Source of the DNA: an uncultured Alphaproteobacteria bacterium
GTDB taxonomy: Bacteria > Pseudomonadota > Alphaproteobacteria > HIMB59 > GCA-002718135
Length of the DNA: 64,000 nucleotides
NCBI GenBank assembly: GCA_902591485.1
Contig: CACJAV010000005.1
Span: 24,468-88,467 of the forward strand
Direction: 5' to 3'
Position 1 is the first letter of the stretch. Every line of letters begins with the position of its first letter. A program made the position numbers and the translations under genes. The notes under the pieces are model-generated. The model was not told the origin of the DNA. It did no database searches and was given only the letters and a program-made list of their open reading frames with translations. Shown here piece by piece: positions 39,982-49,280 of the stretch.

Positions 39982-40529
39982 TAAAAATGCCTTAGGCCAG
40001 ACTTAAGATAATCATACCCTGTATATAATGTTAAAATTCCCGCAGTCCATAAAGCTAACTTGCCAATGAAAATAATTGGTACAATCGTAATTCCACTTTC
40101 ACTAAGTATTAGTAAAGCTAAAGCAATCAACTGAAGAGACGTTTTAATCTTTGCTATTCTAGATACAGGAACACTCACTTTAATTTTTGCAAGATATTCT
40201 CTCAAGCCAGATACGGCTATTTCTCTAAGTAAAATGATTAGCGCTGGAATTGTTTCCCAATCTGCAATGACTTCTTTTGAAGTTAAAATTAGAATAACAG
40301 CTGCTACTAATAATTTATCTGCTATAGGATCGAGAAAGGTTCCAAAGTTCGTTACTTCATTTCTAATCCTAGCAACATACCCATCAAAATAGTCTGTGAT
40401 ACTAGCTAGGCAAAAAAGGACAAATGCTATCCAGCCGTAAAAAGGGTCTTTTAAATATATACATAGAACAATTATTGGAATTACAATTATTCTTGCAATG
40501 GTTAAGATATTTGAAATATTTAATTTCAT
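39981..40529 (-). CDS. pgsA: CDP-diacylglycerol--glycerol-3-phosphate 3-phosphatidyltransferase
   Basis: SITDYFDGYVARIRNEVTNFGTFLDPIADK CDP-alcohol motif. Confidence 0.94.
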   Translation of the reverse strand: MKLNISNILTIARIIVIPIIVLCIYLKDPFYGWIAFVLFCLASITDYFDGYVARIRNEVTNFGTFLDPIADKLLVAAVILILTSKEVIADWETIPALIILLREIAVSGLREYLAKIKVSVPVSRIAKIKTSLQLIALALLILSESGITIVPIIFIGKLALWTAGILTLYTGYDYLKSGLRHF

Positions 40530-40557
40530 AAATTTTTTTTAGATTAAGTTTAACTTA

Positions 40558-42441
40558 TTAGCCATTAAAAAATTCGAATAACTCTTTAAGTTTTTTTCCA
40601 GGAATTGATTTAATACGCTTAAGCTCTTCTAATGAAGCAGATTTTATCTTGTCGACCGTCCCAAAATGAAGAAGTAGCTCTTTTTTTCTCTTTGGTCCAA
40701 TCCCCTTAATCTCATCAAAGACAGATTTAACTGTAGTTTTTGATCTTCTAGCTCGATGGGCTGTGATTGCAAATCGATGTGCTTCATCTCTCAGTCTCTG
40801 AATAAAGTAAAGAAGGGGATCATCTGGTTTTAAATTTAAATTTTTATTTTCAACATGAATGATTTCTCTACCTGCGTTTCTTTCTGGTCCTTTAGAAATA
40901 CTCATTAACTCAATGTTGCTTATTTTATATTTCTTTAATATTTTTTGGACACTATTAAATTGACCTCTTCCACCATCAATAATAATTAAGTTTGGAAATA
41001 AAGCATCTTCATTTTCATTAATTTTAGAAAGACGCCTGCTAAGTACTTCTTCCATCATATAATAATCACTAACATTTGAAATATTTTTATTTTTTAAATC
41101 ATATCTAATATTAAATTTACGGTAATGCTTTGGGCTCAAACCTTCTTTATCCGCAACCACCATTACTCCGACAGCATTTTTACCAGATGTGTGACTATTA
41201 TCATAAACTTCAATTCTGTTTATATCATCCTTTATACTTAATAATTTTGATAACGAATTTAGAGCTAAATGATGATTTTCAATGCTGGTTTTTTTTAACT
41301 TAATACTCTCAAGGGCGTTTTTTTCTGCTAATAGTATATGCTGTAATTTTTCCCCAGATTTTGGATTTAGTATTTTAGTTTTTGATTTATTTTTTTTATT
41401 TAATATTTTTTCTACTTCTTTTAAAAATTCTTGATCAATATTTACTAAAATTTTAGGGGGCACATCTTTGTCAGCATAAAATTGATATAAAAAAGACTCT
41501 AGAATTTCTTTTTCTTCACTATTATCTTCATGGGACGGAAAAAACGATTTATTTCCATAATTACTGCCATTTCTATAAAACTTTCCATGAATACAACTCT
41601 TACTATCTGATAGTTTTATCGCGAATATATCTATATTGCGCATTTCCCTAATATAAACTGATTGATATTTTTGAATTTGATTTATTGCTTTTATTCTATC
41701 TCTTAGTCTTGCAGCTTCTTCAAACATTTGATTCTTGCTTGCTAATCTCATCTTTGTATTTAATTTTTTTTCAATTTTTTTTGTATTACCTTTTAAAAAC
41801 TTTTTTGCATCATCAATGCTCTCTTTATATTTTTTTTCATTAATAATATCTACACATGGACCGCTGCATCTTTTGATATCAAATAATAAACAAGGACGAG
41901 ATCTATTTTTAAAAGTACCTTCAGAGCAACTTCTTAGTAAAAAAGCTTTCTGCAGAGCTATTAAAGTATAATCAGCAACAGATGGTGAAACAAATGGACC
42001 AAAATAATCACCTTTAATTTTTTTTGCGCCTCGATATTTTTGGAGACGAGGAAATTTATGCTCTTTATTGATTAAAATATAAGGAAATGATTTGTCATCT
42101 CTTAAGATAATATTAAAACGTGGTTTGTGTCTTTTAATTAAATTACATTCAAGTAAGAGTGCTTCAATTTCTGTGTTTGTTACAAAAAAATTCATTTTCT
42201 TTGTTAAACTCACCATTCTTTGTAAACGACGTGTGAGGTTATTTAAGGAAGTATAATTTATGACTCTCTTTGCAAGATTTTTAGCTTTTCCAATATATAG
42301 GATTTGACCTTCATCATCTTCCATTTGATAAACACCTGGTTGATGGGGGAGTGTCTTTGCAATAAATTTAATGATATCTTGACCTTTTAAGTTGGGCTGA
42401 GTGTTTTCAGACTCTATTAATTTTTGGTTTTTTTTGTTCAT
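40558..42441 (-). CDS. uvrC: Excinuclease ABC subunit C
   Basis: LPHQPGVYQMEDDEGQILYIGKAKNL, CLLFDIKRCSGPC, IIDGGRGQFNSV, C-terminal HhH. Confidence 0.96.
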   Translation of the reverse strand: MNKKNQKLIESENTQPNLKGQDIIKFIAKTLPHQPGVYQMEDDEGQILYIGKAKNLAKRVINYTSLNNLTRRLQRMVSLTKKMNFFVTNTEIEALLLECNLIKRHKPRFNIILRDDKSFPYILINKEHKFPRLQKYRGAKKIKGDYFGPFVSPSVADYTLIALQKAFLLRSCSEGTFKNRSRPCLLFDIKRCSGPCVDIINEKKYKESIDDAKKFLKGNTKKIEKKLNTKMRLASKNQMFEEAARLRDRIKAINQIQKYQSVYIREMRNIDIFAIKLSDSKSCIHGKFYRNGSNYGNKSFFPSHEDNSEEKEILESFLYQFYADKDVPPKILVNIDQEFLKEVEKILNKKNKSKTKILNPKSGEKLQHILLAEKNALESIKLKKTSIENHHLALNSLSKLLSIKDDINRIEVYDNSHTSGKNAVGVMVVADKEGLSPKHYRKFNIRYDLKNKNISNVSDYYMMEEVLSRRLSKINENEDALFPNLIIIDGGRGQFNSVQKILKKYKISNIELMSISKGPERNAGREIIHVENKNLNLKPDDPLLYFIQRLRDEAHRFAITAHRARRSKTTVKSVFDEIKGIGPKRKKELLLHFGTVDKIKSASLEELKRIKSIPGKKLKELFEFFNG

Positions 42442-42550
42442 TATTTAATTAATTTTCTAGATTATGCTCACAAATTATTATAGTCCAAAATTTGAATTTA
42501 AATAAATAAGTCTAAATAGATAACATAATATATTAATTGGAGATTTGAAG

Positions 42551-44320
42551 ATGGCTAAAATGACTACTGAGGAAGCTTTTGTAAAAGTTCTACAAATGCA
42601 CGGAATACAACATTCTTTTGGAATAATTGGATCAGCATTCATGCCAATTTCAGACCTTTTTCCAAAAGCAGGGATAACTTTTTGGGATGTTGCTCATGAG
42701 TCAAATGGTGGTCTTATTGCAGATGGTTACACAAGATCAACTGGTAAAATTGCAATGTGTATTGCTCAAAATGGACCGGGCATAACAGGTTTAGTAACAC
42801 CAATCAAAACAGCTTATTGGAATCATACTCCAATGCTTTTAGTGACACCGCAAGCTGCAAATAAAACAATGGGTCAGGGAGGTTTTCAAGAAGTAGAACA
42901 AATGAACTTATTTAAAGATATGGTTTGTTATCAAGAAGAAGTCCGGGATGCGTCTAGAATGGCAGAAGTATTAAACAGAGTTATATTAAAGGCAAAAAGA
43001 GGTTCAGCGCCAGCTCAAATAAATGTGCCTAGAGACTTTTGGACACAAGTAATAGATATTGAATTACCATCTATTATTGAATTTGAGAGACCATCTGGTG
43101 GCTCAACCGCAATAAGTGAAGCTGCAGATCTTTTATCTAATGCAAAATTCCCTGTAATATTATCAGGTGCTGGAGTTGTGCTTGCTGATGCGATTGAAGA
43201 TTGTAAAAACATAGCAGAAAAATTAGATGCACCTGTTGCATGCGGATACCAACATAACGATAGTTTTCCAGGAAAGCACCCTCTAGCTGTAGGTCCTCTT
43301 GGATACAATGGGTCTAAAGCTGCAATGGAGATTATTGCAAAAGCTGATGTCGTTTTAGCATTGGGAACAAGATTGAATCCTTTTTCTACACTTCCTGGTT
43401 ATGGAATAGATTATTGGCCCAAGGAAGCAAAGATTATTCAAGTTGATATAAATTCTGACAGAATAGGATTAGCAAAAAGAATAACAGTAGGAATTTGTGG
43501 AGATGCTAAATTAGTTGCAAAACAAATTTTAGGTGAATTATCTTCAAGTGCTGGAGATATTGGAAGAGAAGATAGAAAGGCTCTAATTCATCAAACCAAA
43601 TCTGCATGGCTTCAAACATTAACAAGTCTTGATCATGAAGAGGATGATGAAGGTACTACATGGAATAAAGACTCTCGTGAGAGAGATCCTGATAGAATGT
43701 CTCCTCGAATGGCGTGGAGAGCTATTCAAGCAGGCTTACCTGAAGATGCAATCATCTCGAGCGATATTGGGAATAATTGTGCAATTGGAAATGCTTACCC
43801 AACTTTTGAGCAAGGAAGAAAATATTTAGCTCCAGGTTTATTTGGGCCATGTGGTTATGGATTTCCTTCAGTATTAGGAGCTAAAATTGGATGTCCAGAC
43901 ACACCTGTTGTTGGTTTTTCAGGAGATGGAGCTTTTGGAATTAGCATGAGTGAAATGACATCATGTAGCCGAGAAGAATGGCCTAATATTACAATGGTTA
44001 TTTTCCGAAATTATCAATGGGGTGCGGAGAAAAGAAATACAACTCTTTGGTATGATAATAATTTTATTGGAACAGAGCTTGATCCAAAATTAAGTTATGC
44101 AAAAATTGCTGAAGCGTGTGGATTTAAAGGGGTTAAAGTAACAACCCAATCAGAATTAACTGAAGCTTTGAAGACATCATGTGTTGAACAAATGAATGGC
44201 ATTACAACTTTTATAGAAGTTATCTTAAATCAAGAATTAGGCGAGCCATTTAGAAGAGATGCAATGAAAGCACCTGTAGAAGTTGCTGGAATTAACAGTA
44301 AGGATACTGTCGTTCAATAA
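42551..44320 (+). CDS. xsc: Sulfoacetaldehyde acetyltransferase (TPP-dependent); first in-frame ATG at 42551
   Basis: FGIIGSAFMPISDLFPKAGI, HESNGGLIADGYTRSTG, GDGAFGISMSEMTSCSREEWPNITMVIFRNYQWGAEKRNTTLWYDNNF. Confidence 0.93.
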   Translation: MAKMTTEEAFVKVLQMHGIQHSFGIIGSAFMPISDLFPKAGITFWDVAHESNGGLIADGYTRSTGKIAMCIAQNGPGITGLVTPIKTAYWNHTPMLLVTPQAANKTMGQGGFQEVEQMNLFKDMVCYQEEVRDASRMAEVLNRVILKAKRGSAPAQINVPRDFWTQVIDIELPSIIEFERPSGGSTAISEAADLLSNAKFPVILSGAGVVLADAIEDCKNIAEKLDAPVACGYQHNDSFPGKHPLAVGPLGYNGSKAAMEIIAKADVVLALGTRLNPFSTLPGYGIDYWPKEAKIIQVDINSDRIGLAKRITVGICGDAKLVAKQILGELSSSAGDIGREDRKALIHQTKSAWLQTLTSLDHEEDDEGTTWNKDSRERDPDRMSPRMAWRAIQAGLPEDAIISSDIGNNCAIGNAYPTFEQGRKYLAPGLFGPCGYGFPSVLGAKIGCPDTPVVGFSGDGAFGISMSEMTSCSREEWPNITMVIFRNYQWGAEKRNTTLWYDNNFIGTELDPKLSYAKIAEACGFKGVKVTTQSELTEALKTSCVEQMNGITTFIEVILNQELGEPFRRDAMKAPVEVAGINSKDTVVQ

Positions 44321-44322
44321 AC

Positions 44323-45924
44323 TTATTGATCACCAATAATCAAATCTGCTGCTTTTTCAGCAATCATAATTGTTGGGGCGTTTGTATTACCTGAAGTAAT
44401 GTTCGGCATAATCGATGCATCAACAACTCTCAAATTTTCAATACCATGAACTTTAAGCTTATCACTAACTACGGAGGTGCTGTCACTTCCCATCTTACAA
44501 GTTCCAACAGGATGAAAAATTGTTTGAACATGTTCACTTGAAGCTTGTATAATTTCTTCATCACTTTGATAATTTATACCTGGTCTAAACTCTTCTGGTT
44601 GATATTTTTTGAATGTTTCACTCTCAAAAATAATTTTTCTTATCAATCTAATACCTGCAGCTGATACTTGGCGATCATCTTCAGTTGAAAGATAATTCAT
44701 TTTTATTTTTGGATAATCTCTAGAGTCGCTTGAGATTATATATACTTCTCCTCTACTAGTTGGCCTTATATTTGCAACAGTTGGAGTAAAGGCATTAAAC
44801 TTATGCAGACTGGCACCTCCTAATCGGTCAGTGCTAATAGGCTGAACATGAAATTGTAAATTTGGTGTTTCCCTACTTTCATCACTTTTAGCAAAACCAC
44901 AAAGTTGACTTGCCCCCATCGTCATTACACCTCTTCTGAAAAAAACAAATTCCATACCAATCATCATTTTTCCAAAAAAACTGTTTATAGTTTTGTTCAG
45001 TGTTTTGATGTTTTTAACTTTATAAACAGGCCGTAACATCAGATGATCTTGTAAGTTTTGCCCAACGCTTGAGTTATGATGTTTTACGGATATTCCTAAA
45101 CTTCCAAGTTTTTTCTCATCACCAATTCCAGATACTTGAAGAATATGAGGAGAACCAATTGATCCAGCAGATAAAATAACTTCTTTATTTGCCTTTACGG
45201 TGATTAACTCATTATCTCTCCAATAAGAAATACCAATTGCTTTTTTTCCTTCAAAATTAATTTTATTAACATGTGCTTTTACTTCAACTTTTAAGTTTGA
45301 TCTTTTTTTTGCAGGATTAAGATATGCAACAGCAGTACTGCAACGTAAACCATTTTTTTCTGTAACTTGAAAATAATCACAACCAAAATTATCTCCAGTA
45401 TTAAAGTCCTTAATTTTGGGAATCCCAATTTCTTCTGCAGCGTTTTGAAATTCATCCAAAATATCGAGTTTAATTCGAATGTCTGATACTGATAAAGGGC
45501 CTCCAACACCATGAAACTTATTTGCTCCTCTTTCTTGGTTTTCTGATTTGATGAAATAGGGTAGAACATCCTCCCAACCCCATCCAGAATTTCCTTGTTG
45601 ACGCCAAATATCATAATCTTTTGATTGCCCTCTGATATATAAAAGGCCATTTATAGAAGAACTGCCCCCTAATGTTTTGCCTCGAGGGTAATTAATTGAC
45701 CTGCCATTAATTGACTCATCAGGTTCAGTTTTAAAGCACCAATCTGTTTTAGGATTGTGCATGGTTTTATAATATCCTACAGGAATATGAATCCAAGGGT
45801 AACTATCTTTGCCACCTGCTTCAATTAAAAGAACTGATGTATTAGGGTTATTTGTTAATCGATTTGCCAAAACACAACCTGCTGAACCTGCGCCAACAAT
45901 AATATAATCAAAACTATTATTCAT
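44323..45924 (-). CDS. GMC-family FAD-dependent alcohol dehydrogenase; candidate isethionate dehydrogenase (IseJ-like)
   Basis: YIIVGAGSAGCVLANRLT, NYPRGKTLGGSSSINGLLYIRGQ, HPVGTCKMGSDSTSVV; adjacent xsc and TRAP transporter. Confidence 0.85.
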   Translation of the reverse strand: MNNSFDYIIVGAGSAGCVLANRLTNNPNTSVLLIEAGGKDSYPWIHIPVGYYKTMHNPKTDWCFKTEPDESINGRSINYPRGKTLGGSSSINGLLYIRGQSKDYDIWRQQGNSGWGWEDVLPYFIKSENQERGANKFHGVGGPLSVSDIRIKLDILDEFQNAAEEIGIPKIKDFNTGDNFGCDYFQVTEKNGLRCSTAVAYLNPAKKRSNLKVEVKAHVNKINFEGKKAIGISYWRDNELITVKANKEVILSAGSIGSPHILQVSGIGDEKKLGSLGISVKHHNSSVGQNLQDHLMLRPVYKVKNIKTLNKTINSFFGKMMIGMEFVFFRRGVMTMGASQLCGFAKSDESRETPNLQFHVQPISTDRLGGASLHKFNAFTPTVANIRPTSRGEVYIISSDSRDYPKIKMNYLSTEDDRQVSAAGIRLIRKIIFESETFKKYQPEEFRPGINYQSDEEIIQASSEHVQTIFHPVGTCKMGSDSTSVVSDKLKVHGIENLRVVDASIMPNITSGNTNAPTIMIAEKAADLIIGDQ

Positions 45925-46119
45925 TTATTTTGGAAAGCTTAATTAACATCTTATTTTATTTAACTTTTCACTTTATTATTGATTAAATTGAGATAGCTCA
46001 ACTAATTAAAAATTAAGTTTGAAATAATTTTTATTTTTTTATATTTTTATATAAAATTTATTTTTTAATTTTATCCAGTAAAATCAATATTTTTTAATAA
46101 TTATTTTTAATAATATCTT

Positions 46120-46135
46120 TGTAAAACGTTTTACA
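46120..46135. promoter_or_regulatory. Perfect 16-bp palindrome TGTAAAACGTTTTACA, LacI-family-type operator candidate
   Basis: Read directly; central CG with AAAA/TTTT flanks; 38 bp upstream of TRAP substrate-binding protein ATG. Confidence 0.6.
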
Positions 46136-46172
46136 CATGTTAAGTTTTTTACACAATTTTTCGGGAGGAAAT

Positions 46173-47273
46173 ATGAAAAAAATATTAACAATAATTTTAG
46201 GTTCAGTCTTAGTTTTAGGATTTATGACTGTATCAGCCAAAGCTGCAAAGACACTAAAGTGCCAAACAGTTTTAAATGCTAAAAGTGATGAAGCACGCTT
46301 ATTAAAAGAAGAATTTACAGATAGAGTGACAGAGTTAACTGGCGGTTCTTTGAATTTTGAAATTTTGCCAGCAGGTACAGTTGTTGGAGGCAAAGAAACA
46401 CTTGATGCAATCGATAAAGGTCTAATTGATTGTGGATTTGCTTGGACTCACTATTGGTCAGGAGAGCATCCAGCAGCAATGCTATTTGGTTCGCCAGTTG
46501 CAGGCGGAGGTGTAGGAATTGATAACCTTGCTTTTTTATCTTGGTTTAATGCAGCAGGTGGAAAAGAATTATATGAACAACTTTGGAATGAGATGGGAAG
46601 AGACATAAAAGGATTTATGCTTCAACCTGTTGGACCAGAAGCTCTTGGTTGGTTTAAAGAACCAATCACTAGTATGGAAGATTTTAGAAAATATCGTTTT
46701 AGAACACCTCCAGGAATACCGGGTCAAACATATAAAGATATTGGTATTGCGTCAGTAGCAATGGGTGGAGGTGACATACTTCCTGCACTTGAAGCTGGTA
46801 CTATTGATGCTGCTGAATGGTGCTGTCCAAAACCTGATAGTGTGTTTGGTTTTCAAAAAGTATTAAAGCACTATTATCTTCAAGGTTTACACCAAGTTGT
46901 TGTAAATGCAGACTTTTATATGAATGGTACACTTTATGATAGTTTAACTGATCATGAAAAAGCCTCTCTTCAGGTGGCAGCTGATGCATCTTTGATGCTA
47001 ACTTTATCTGATAGAATATATGAAAATGGTAAAGCACTTAGAATGTTAACAGAAGAAGCGGGTGTTATACTGCATGATACACCAACAGATTATTTTTCTG
47101 AATACATGGCAGCAGCTTTAGCTACACTAAATAAGAACGCTGAAGAAAATGAATTCTTTAATGAGGTTTATACTTCTATGAAAGAATTTGCTGATATTGC
47201 AGTACCATTCTGGAGTGGAGCTCAAATGTCTAATGCTAAGTTAGGTATGGCTCACGCTGCAACACTTAAATAA
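46173..47273 (+). CDS. TRAP transporter substrate-binding protein (DctP family); start at 46173 with SD GGGAGG
   Basis: Signal peptide MKKILTIILGSVLVLGFMTVSAKAA; DctP-fold sequence (EFTDRVTELTGGSLNFEILPAGTVVGGKE...). Confidence 0.9.
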   Translation: MKKILTIILGSVLVLGFMTVSAKAAKTLKCQTVLNAKSDEARLLKEEFTDRVTELTGGSLNFEILPAGTVVGGKETLDAIDKGLIDCGFAWTHYWSGEHPAAMLFGSPVAGGGVGIDNLAFLSWFNAAGGKELYEQLWNEMGRDIKGFMLQPVGPEALGWFKEPITSMEDFRKYRFRTPPGIPGQTYKDIGIASVAMGGGDILPALEAGTIDAAEWCCPKPDSVFGFQKVLKHYYLQGLHQVVVNADFYMNGTLYDSLTDHEKASLQVAADASLMLTLSDRIYENGKALRMLTEEAGVILHDTPTDYFSEYMAAALATLNKNAEENEFFNEVYTSMKEFADIAVPFWSGAQMSNAKLGMAHAATLK

Positions 47274-47286
47274 TTTGAAATATATT

Positions 47287-47310
47287 AAGAGCGGACTAGT
47301 TTCCGCTCTT
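47287..47310 (+). promoter_or_regulatory. Intercistronic stem-loop AAGAGCGGA-CTAGTT-TCCGCTCTT between DctP and DctQ genes
   Basis: Perfect 9-bp stem, 6-nt loop, GC-rich relative to surroundings; no long U tract after it. Confidence 0.7.
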
Positions 47311-47331
47311 TAATTCCTGTAGAACACAAGA

Positions 47332-47943
47332 ATGTCAGATAATATTCAAGATTACGATTTAAAGGATGAGTTAATCGCTGAGAGAAAAGTAGGCTATTTT
47401 GAACAACCATCTGACATGGCAAATTGGATTTACAAAACTATTATCAACATTGATAAATTTAGTTTGCTGGTGGGAAAAACTATTTGCTGGATAACTGTTC
47501 CATTATTTTTATGTATGGCATATGAGGTTGTAGCAAGAAAATTTTTTCTCTCACCCACATACTGGGCCTACGACATGAGTAGATTTTTTTATGGTGCGAT
47601 GTTTATGATTGGTTCGGGATATGCTCTATCAAGAGGTGTACATATAAGAGCAGATTTTTTATATCGTAATTTTAAAACAAAAACGCAAGGCTTTGTCGAT
47701 TTTTGGTTATATTTATTTTTTTACTTTCCTGGACTTTTCTTTTGTTTGTATATGACTACAATATTTGTCATTGAGTCAATGCAGCGTGGGGAAAAGGGAA
47801 TGGACACAGCTTGGATGCCTTACCTATGGCCAATAAAATCATGTTTATGGATTGGTATAGTTTTTTTACTTATACAAGGATTATCTGAATTATTGAAAAG
47901 TCACTACGCTATGAAAAATGGTAAATGGCCGGGTGATGAATGA
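47332..47943 (+). CDS. TRAP transporter small permease (DctQ)
   Basis: Four-TM small permease (CMAYEVVARKFFLSPTYWAYDMSRFFYGAMFMIGSGYAL) between DctP and DctM. Confidence 0.9.
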   Translation: MSDNIQDYDLKDELIAERKVGYFEQPSDMANWIYKTIINIDKFSLLVGKTICWITVPLFLCMAYEVVARKFFLSPTYWAYDMSRFFYGAMFMIGSGYALSRGVHIRADFLYRNFKTKTQGFVDFWLYLFFYFPGLFFCLYMTTIFVIESMQRGEKGMDTAWMPYLWPIKSCLWIGIVFLLIQGLSELLKSHYAMKNGKWPGDE

Positions 47944-49274
47944 TTGCAGAATTTATTAGTCCAGAAATTTTAGGAATATTTTTAATAGCAGTAATGCTAT
48001 TTTCTATCTTTGTTGGTTTCCCCATTTCCTTTACTTTAATTTTTTTAGGATTTGTCTTTGGTTATCTCGGATTTGGAAAATTAGTTTTTTATTTAATGAC
48101 ATTGCAGTTTTCAATGGTAATGACTGAACAAACCCTAGCTGCCGTTCCACTGTTTGTCTTTATGGGGATTATGATGGAACAAGCAGGTTTAATGGAAAGA
48201 TTGTTTTCCTCAGTACAGATGATGCTTTCCAGGGTTCGCGGATCTCTTTTCTATGCAGTTCTTTTTGTGTCTATAATTTTTGCTGCTGCCACAGGTATTG
48301 TTGGAGCATCAGTTACAATATTGGGAATTATGGCAGCAAAATCAATGAATAGATCAGGGTATGATGTTAGGTTAGCTGCTGGAACCATAACTGCAGGAGG
48401 AACTCTTGGAATTTTAATTCCACCAAGTATTATGCTTGTTGTAATGGGTCCTATTATGGAGATTCCTGTTACAGATCTTTTTGCAGCAGCTATCATTCCT
48501 GGAATTATGCTAGCAGTTTTATATGCTGGTTACGCAACTATAAGATGTTACTTAGATCCTTCACTCGGACCAGTTGTTCCAGAAGAAGATAGGGAAAAGA
48601 ATATAAGGGTTGTTCTTTATGAATTTTTTATGGGTTTAGTTCCGCCAGCATTATTAGTTTTCTCAGCACTTGGAAGTATTTTGTTTGGTCTTGCAACACC
48701 AACTGAAGCTGCTGGTTGCGGTGCTCTCGGGGCTATTTTATTAGCATTAGCATATCGTAAGCTGACTTTAGAAAAATTAAAAGATGGACTAATTAAAACC
48801 TTAGAGATTACTGCCTTAATAATGTTGTTAGTAGCAGCTTCTAATTTTTTTGGAGCTGTTTTTGCTAGATTAGGGACTCCATCAATGATTACTGATTTCT
48901 TATTAAGCTTAGAGGTTAATAGATATTTAATTTTACTTATTGTAATGGCCATGATTTTTCTTTTAGGCTGGCCTTTAGAGTGGGTACCAATTGTTTTAAT
49001 TGTTGTGCCTATTATTTTACCTCTTATCGAAGGCTTAGGTTTTAACCTCATTTGGTTTGCCATTCTAGTTGCAGTAAACTTGCAGACAGCCTGGCTGTCT
49101 CCACCAGTTGCTTTATCTGCATACTTTTTAAAAGGTGTAGTGCCTGAGTGGGATTTAAAAGATATTTATATAGGGATGATGCAATTTATGGTTCTACAAG
49201 TAATAGGTCTACTTTTAATTATTATTTTTCCGCAAATTGCTTTATGGCTTCCGCACTATATTTACGGTAGTTAG
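47940..49274 (+). CDS. TRAP transporter large permease (DctM)
   Basis: AATGIVGASVTILGIMAAKSMNRSGYD, AGGTLGILIPPSIMLVV, TPTEAAGCGALGA. Confidence 0.94.
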   Translation: MIAEFISPEILGIFLIAVMLFSIFVGFPISFTLIFLGFVFGYLGFGKLVFYLMTLQFSMVMTEQTLAAVPLFVFMGIMMEQAGLMERLFSSVQMMLSRVRGSLFYAVLFVSIIFAAATGIVGASVTILGIMAAKSMNRSGYDVRLAAGTITAGGTLGILIPPSIMLVVMGPIMEIPVTDLFAAAIIPGIMLAVLYAGYATIRCYLDPSLGPVVPEEDREKNIRVVLYEFFMGLVPPALLVFSALGSILFGLATPTEAAGCGALGAILLALAYRKLTLEKLKDGLIKTLEITALIMLLVAASNFFGAVFARLGTPSMITDFLLSLEVNRYLILLIVMAMIFLLGWPLEWVPIVLIVVPIILPLIEGLGFNLIWFAILVAVNLQTAWLSPPVALSAYFLKGVVPEWDLKDIYIGMMQFMVLQVIGLLLIIIFPQIALWLPHYIYGS

Positions 49275-49280
49275 ATTTAA

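Noticed and set aside
45291-45650. 119-aa minus-strand ORF
   Set aside because: Alternative frame within the GMC dehydrogenase CDS, same strand; no independent support.
45995-46010. TTGAG-ATAG-CTCAA short hairpin near the GMC start
   Set aside because: Five-bp stem only; too weak to call without conservation.
48251-49063. Minus-strand ORFs (81 and 148 aa) inside dctM
   Set aside because: Antisense to a clearly conserved TRAP permease; no family resemblance or SD.
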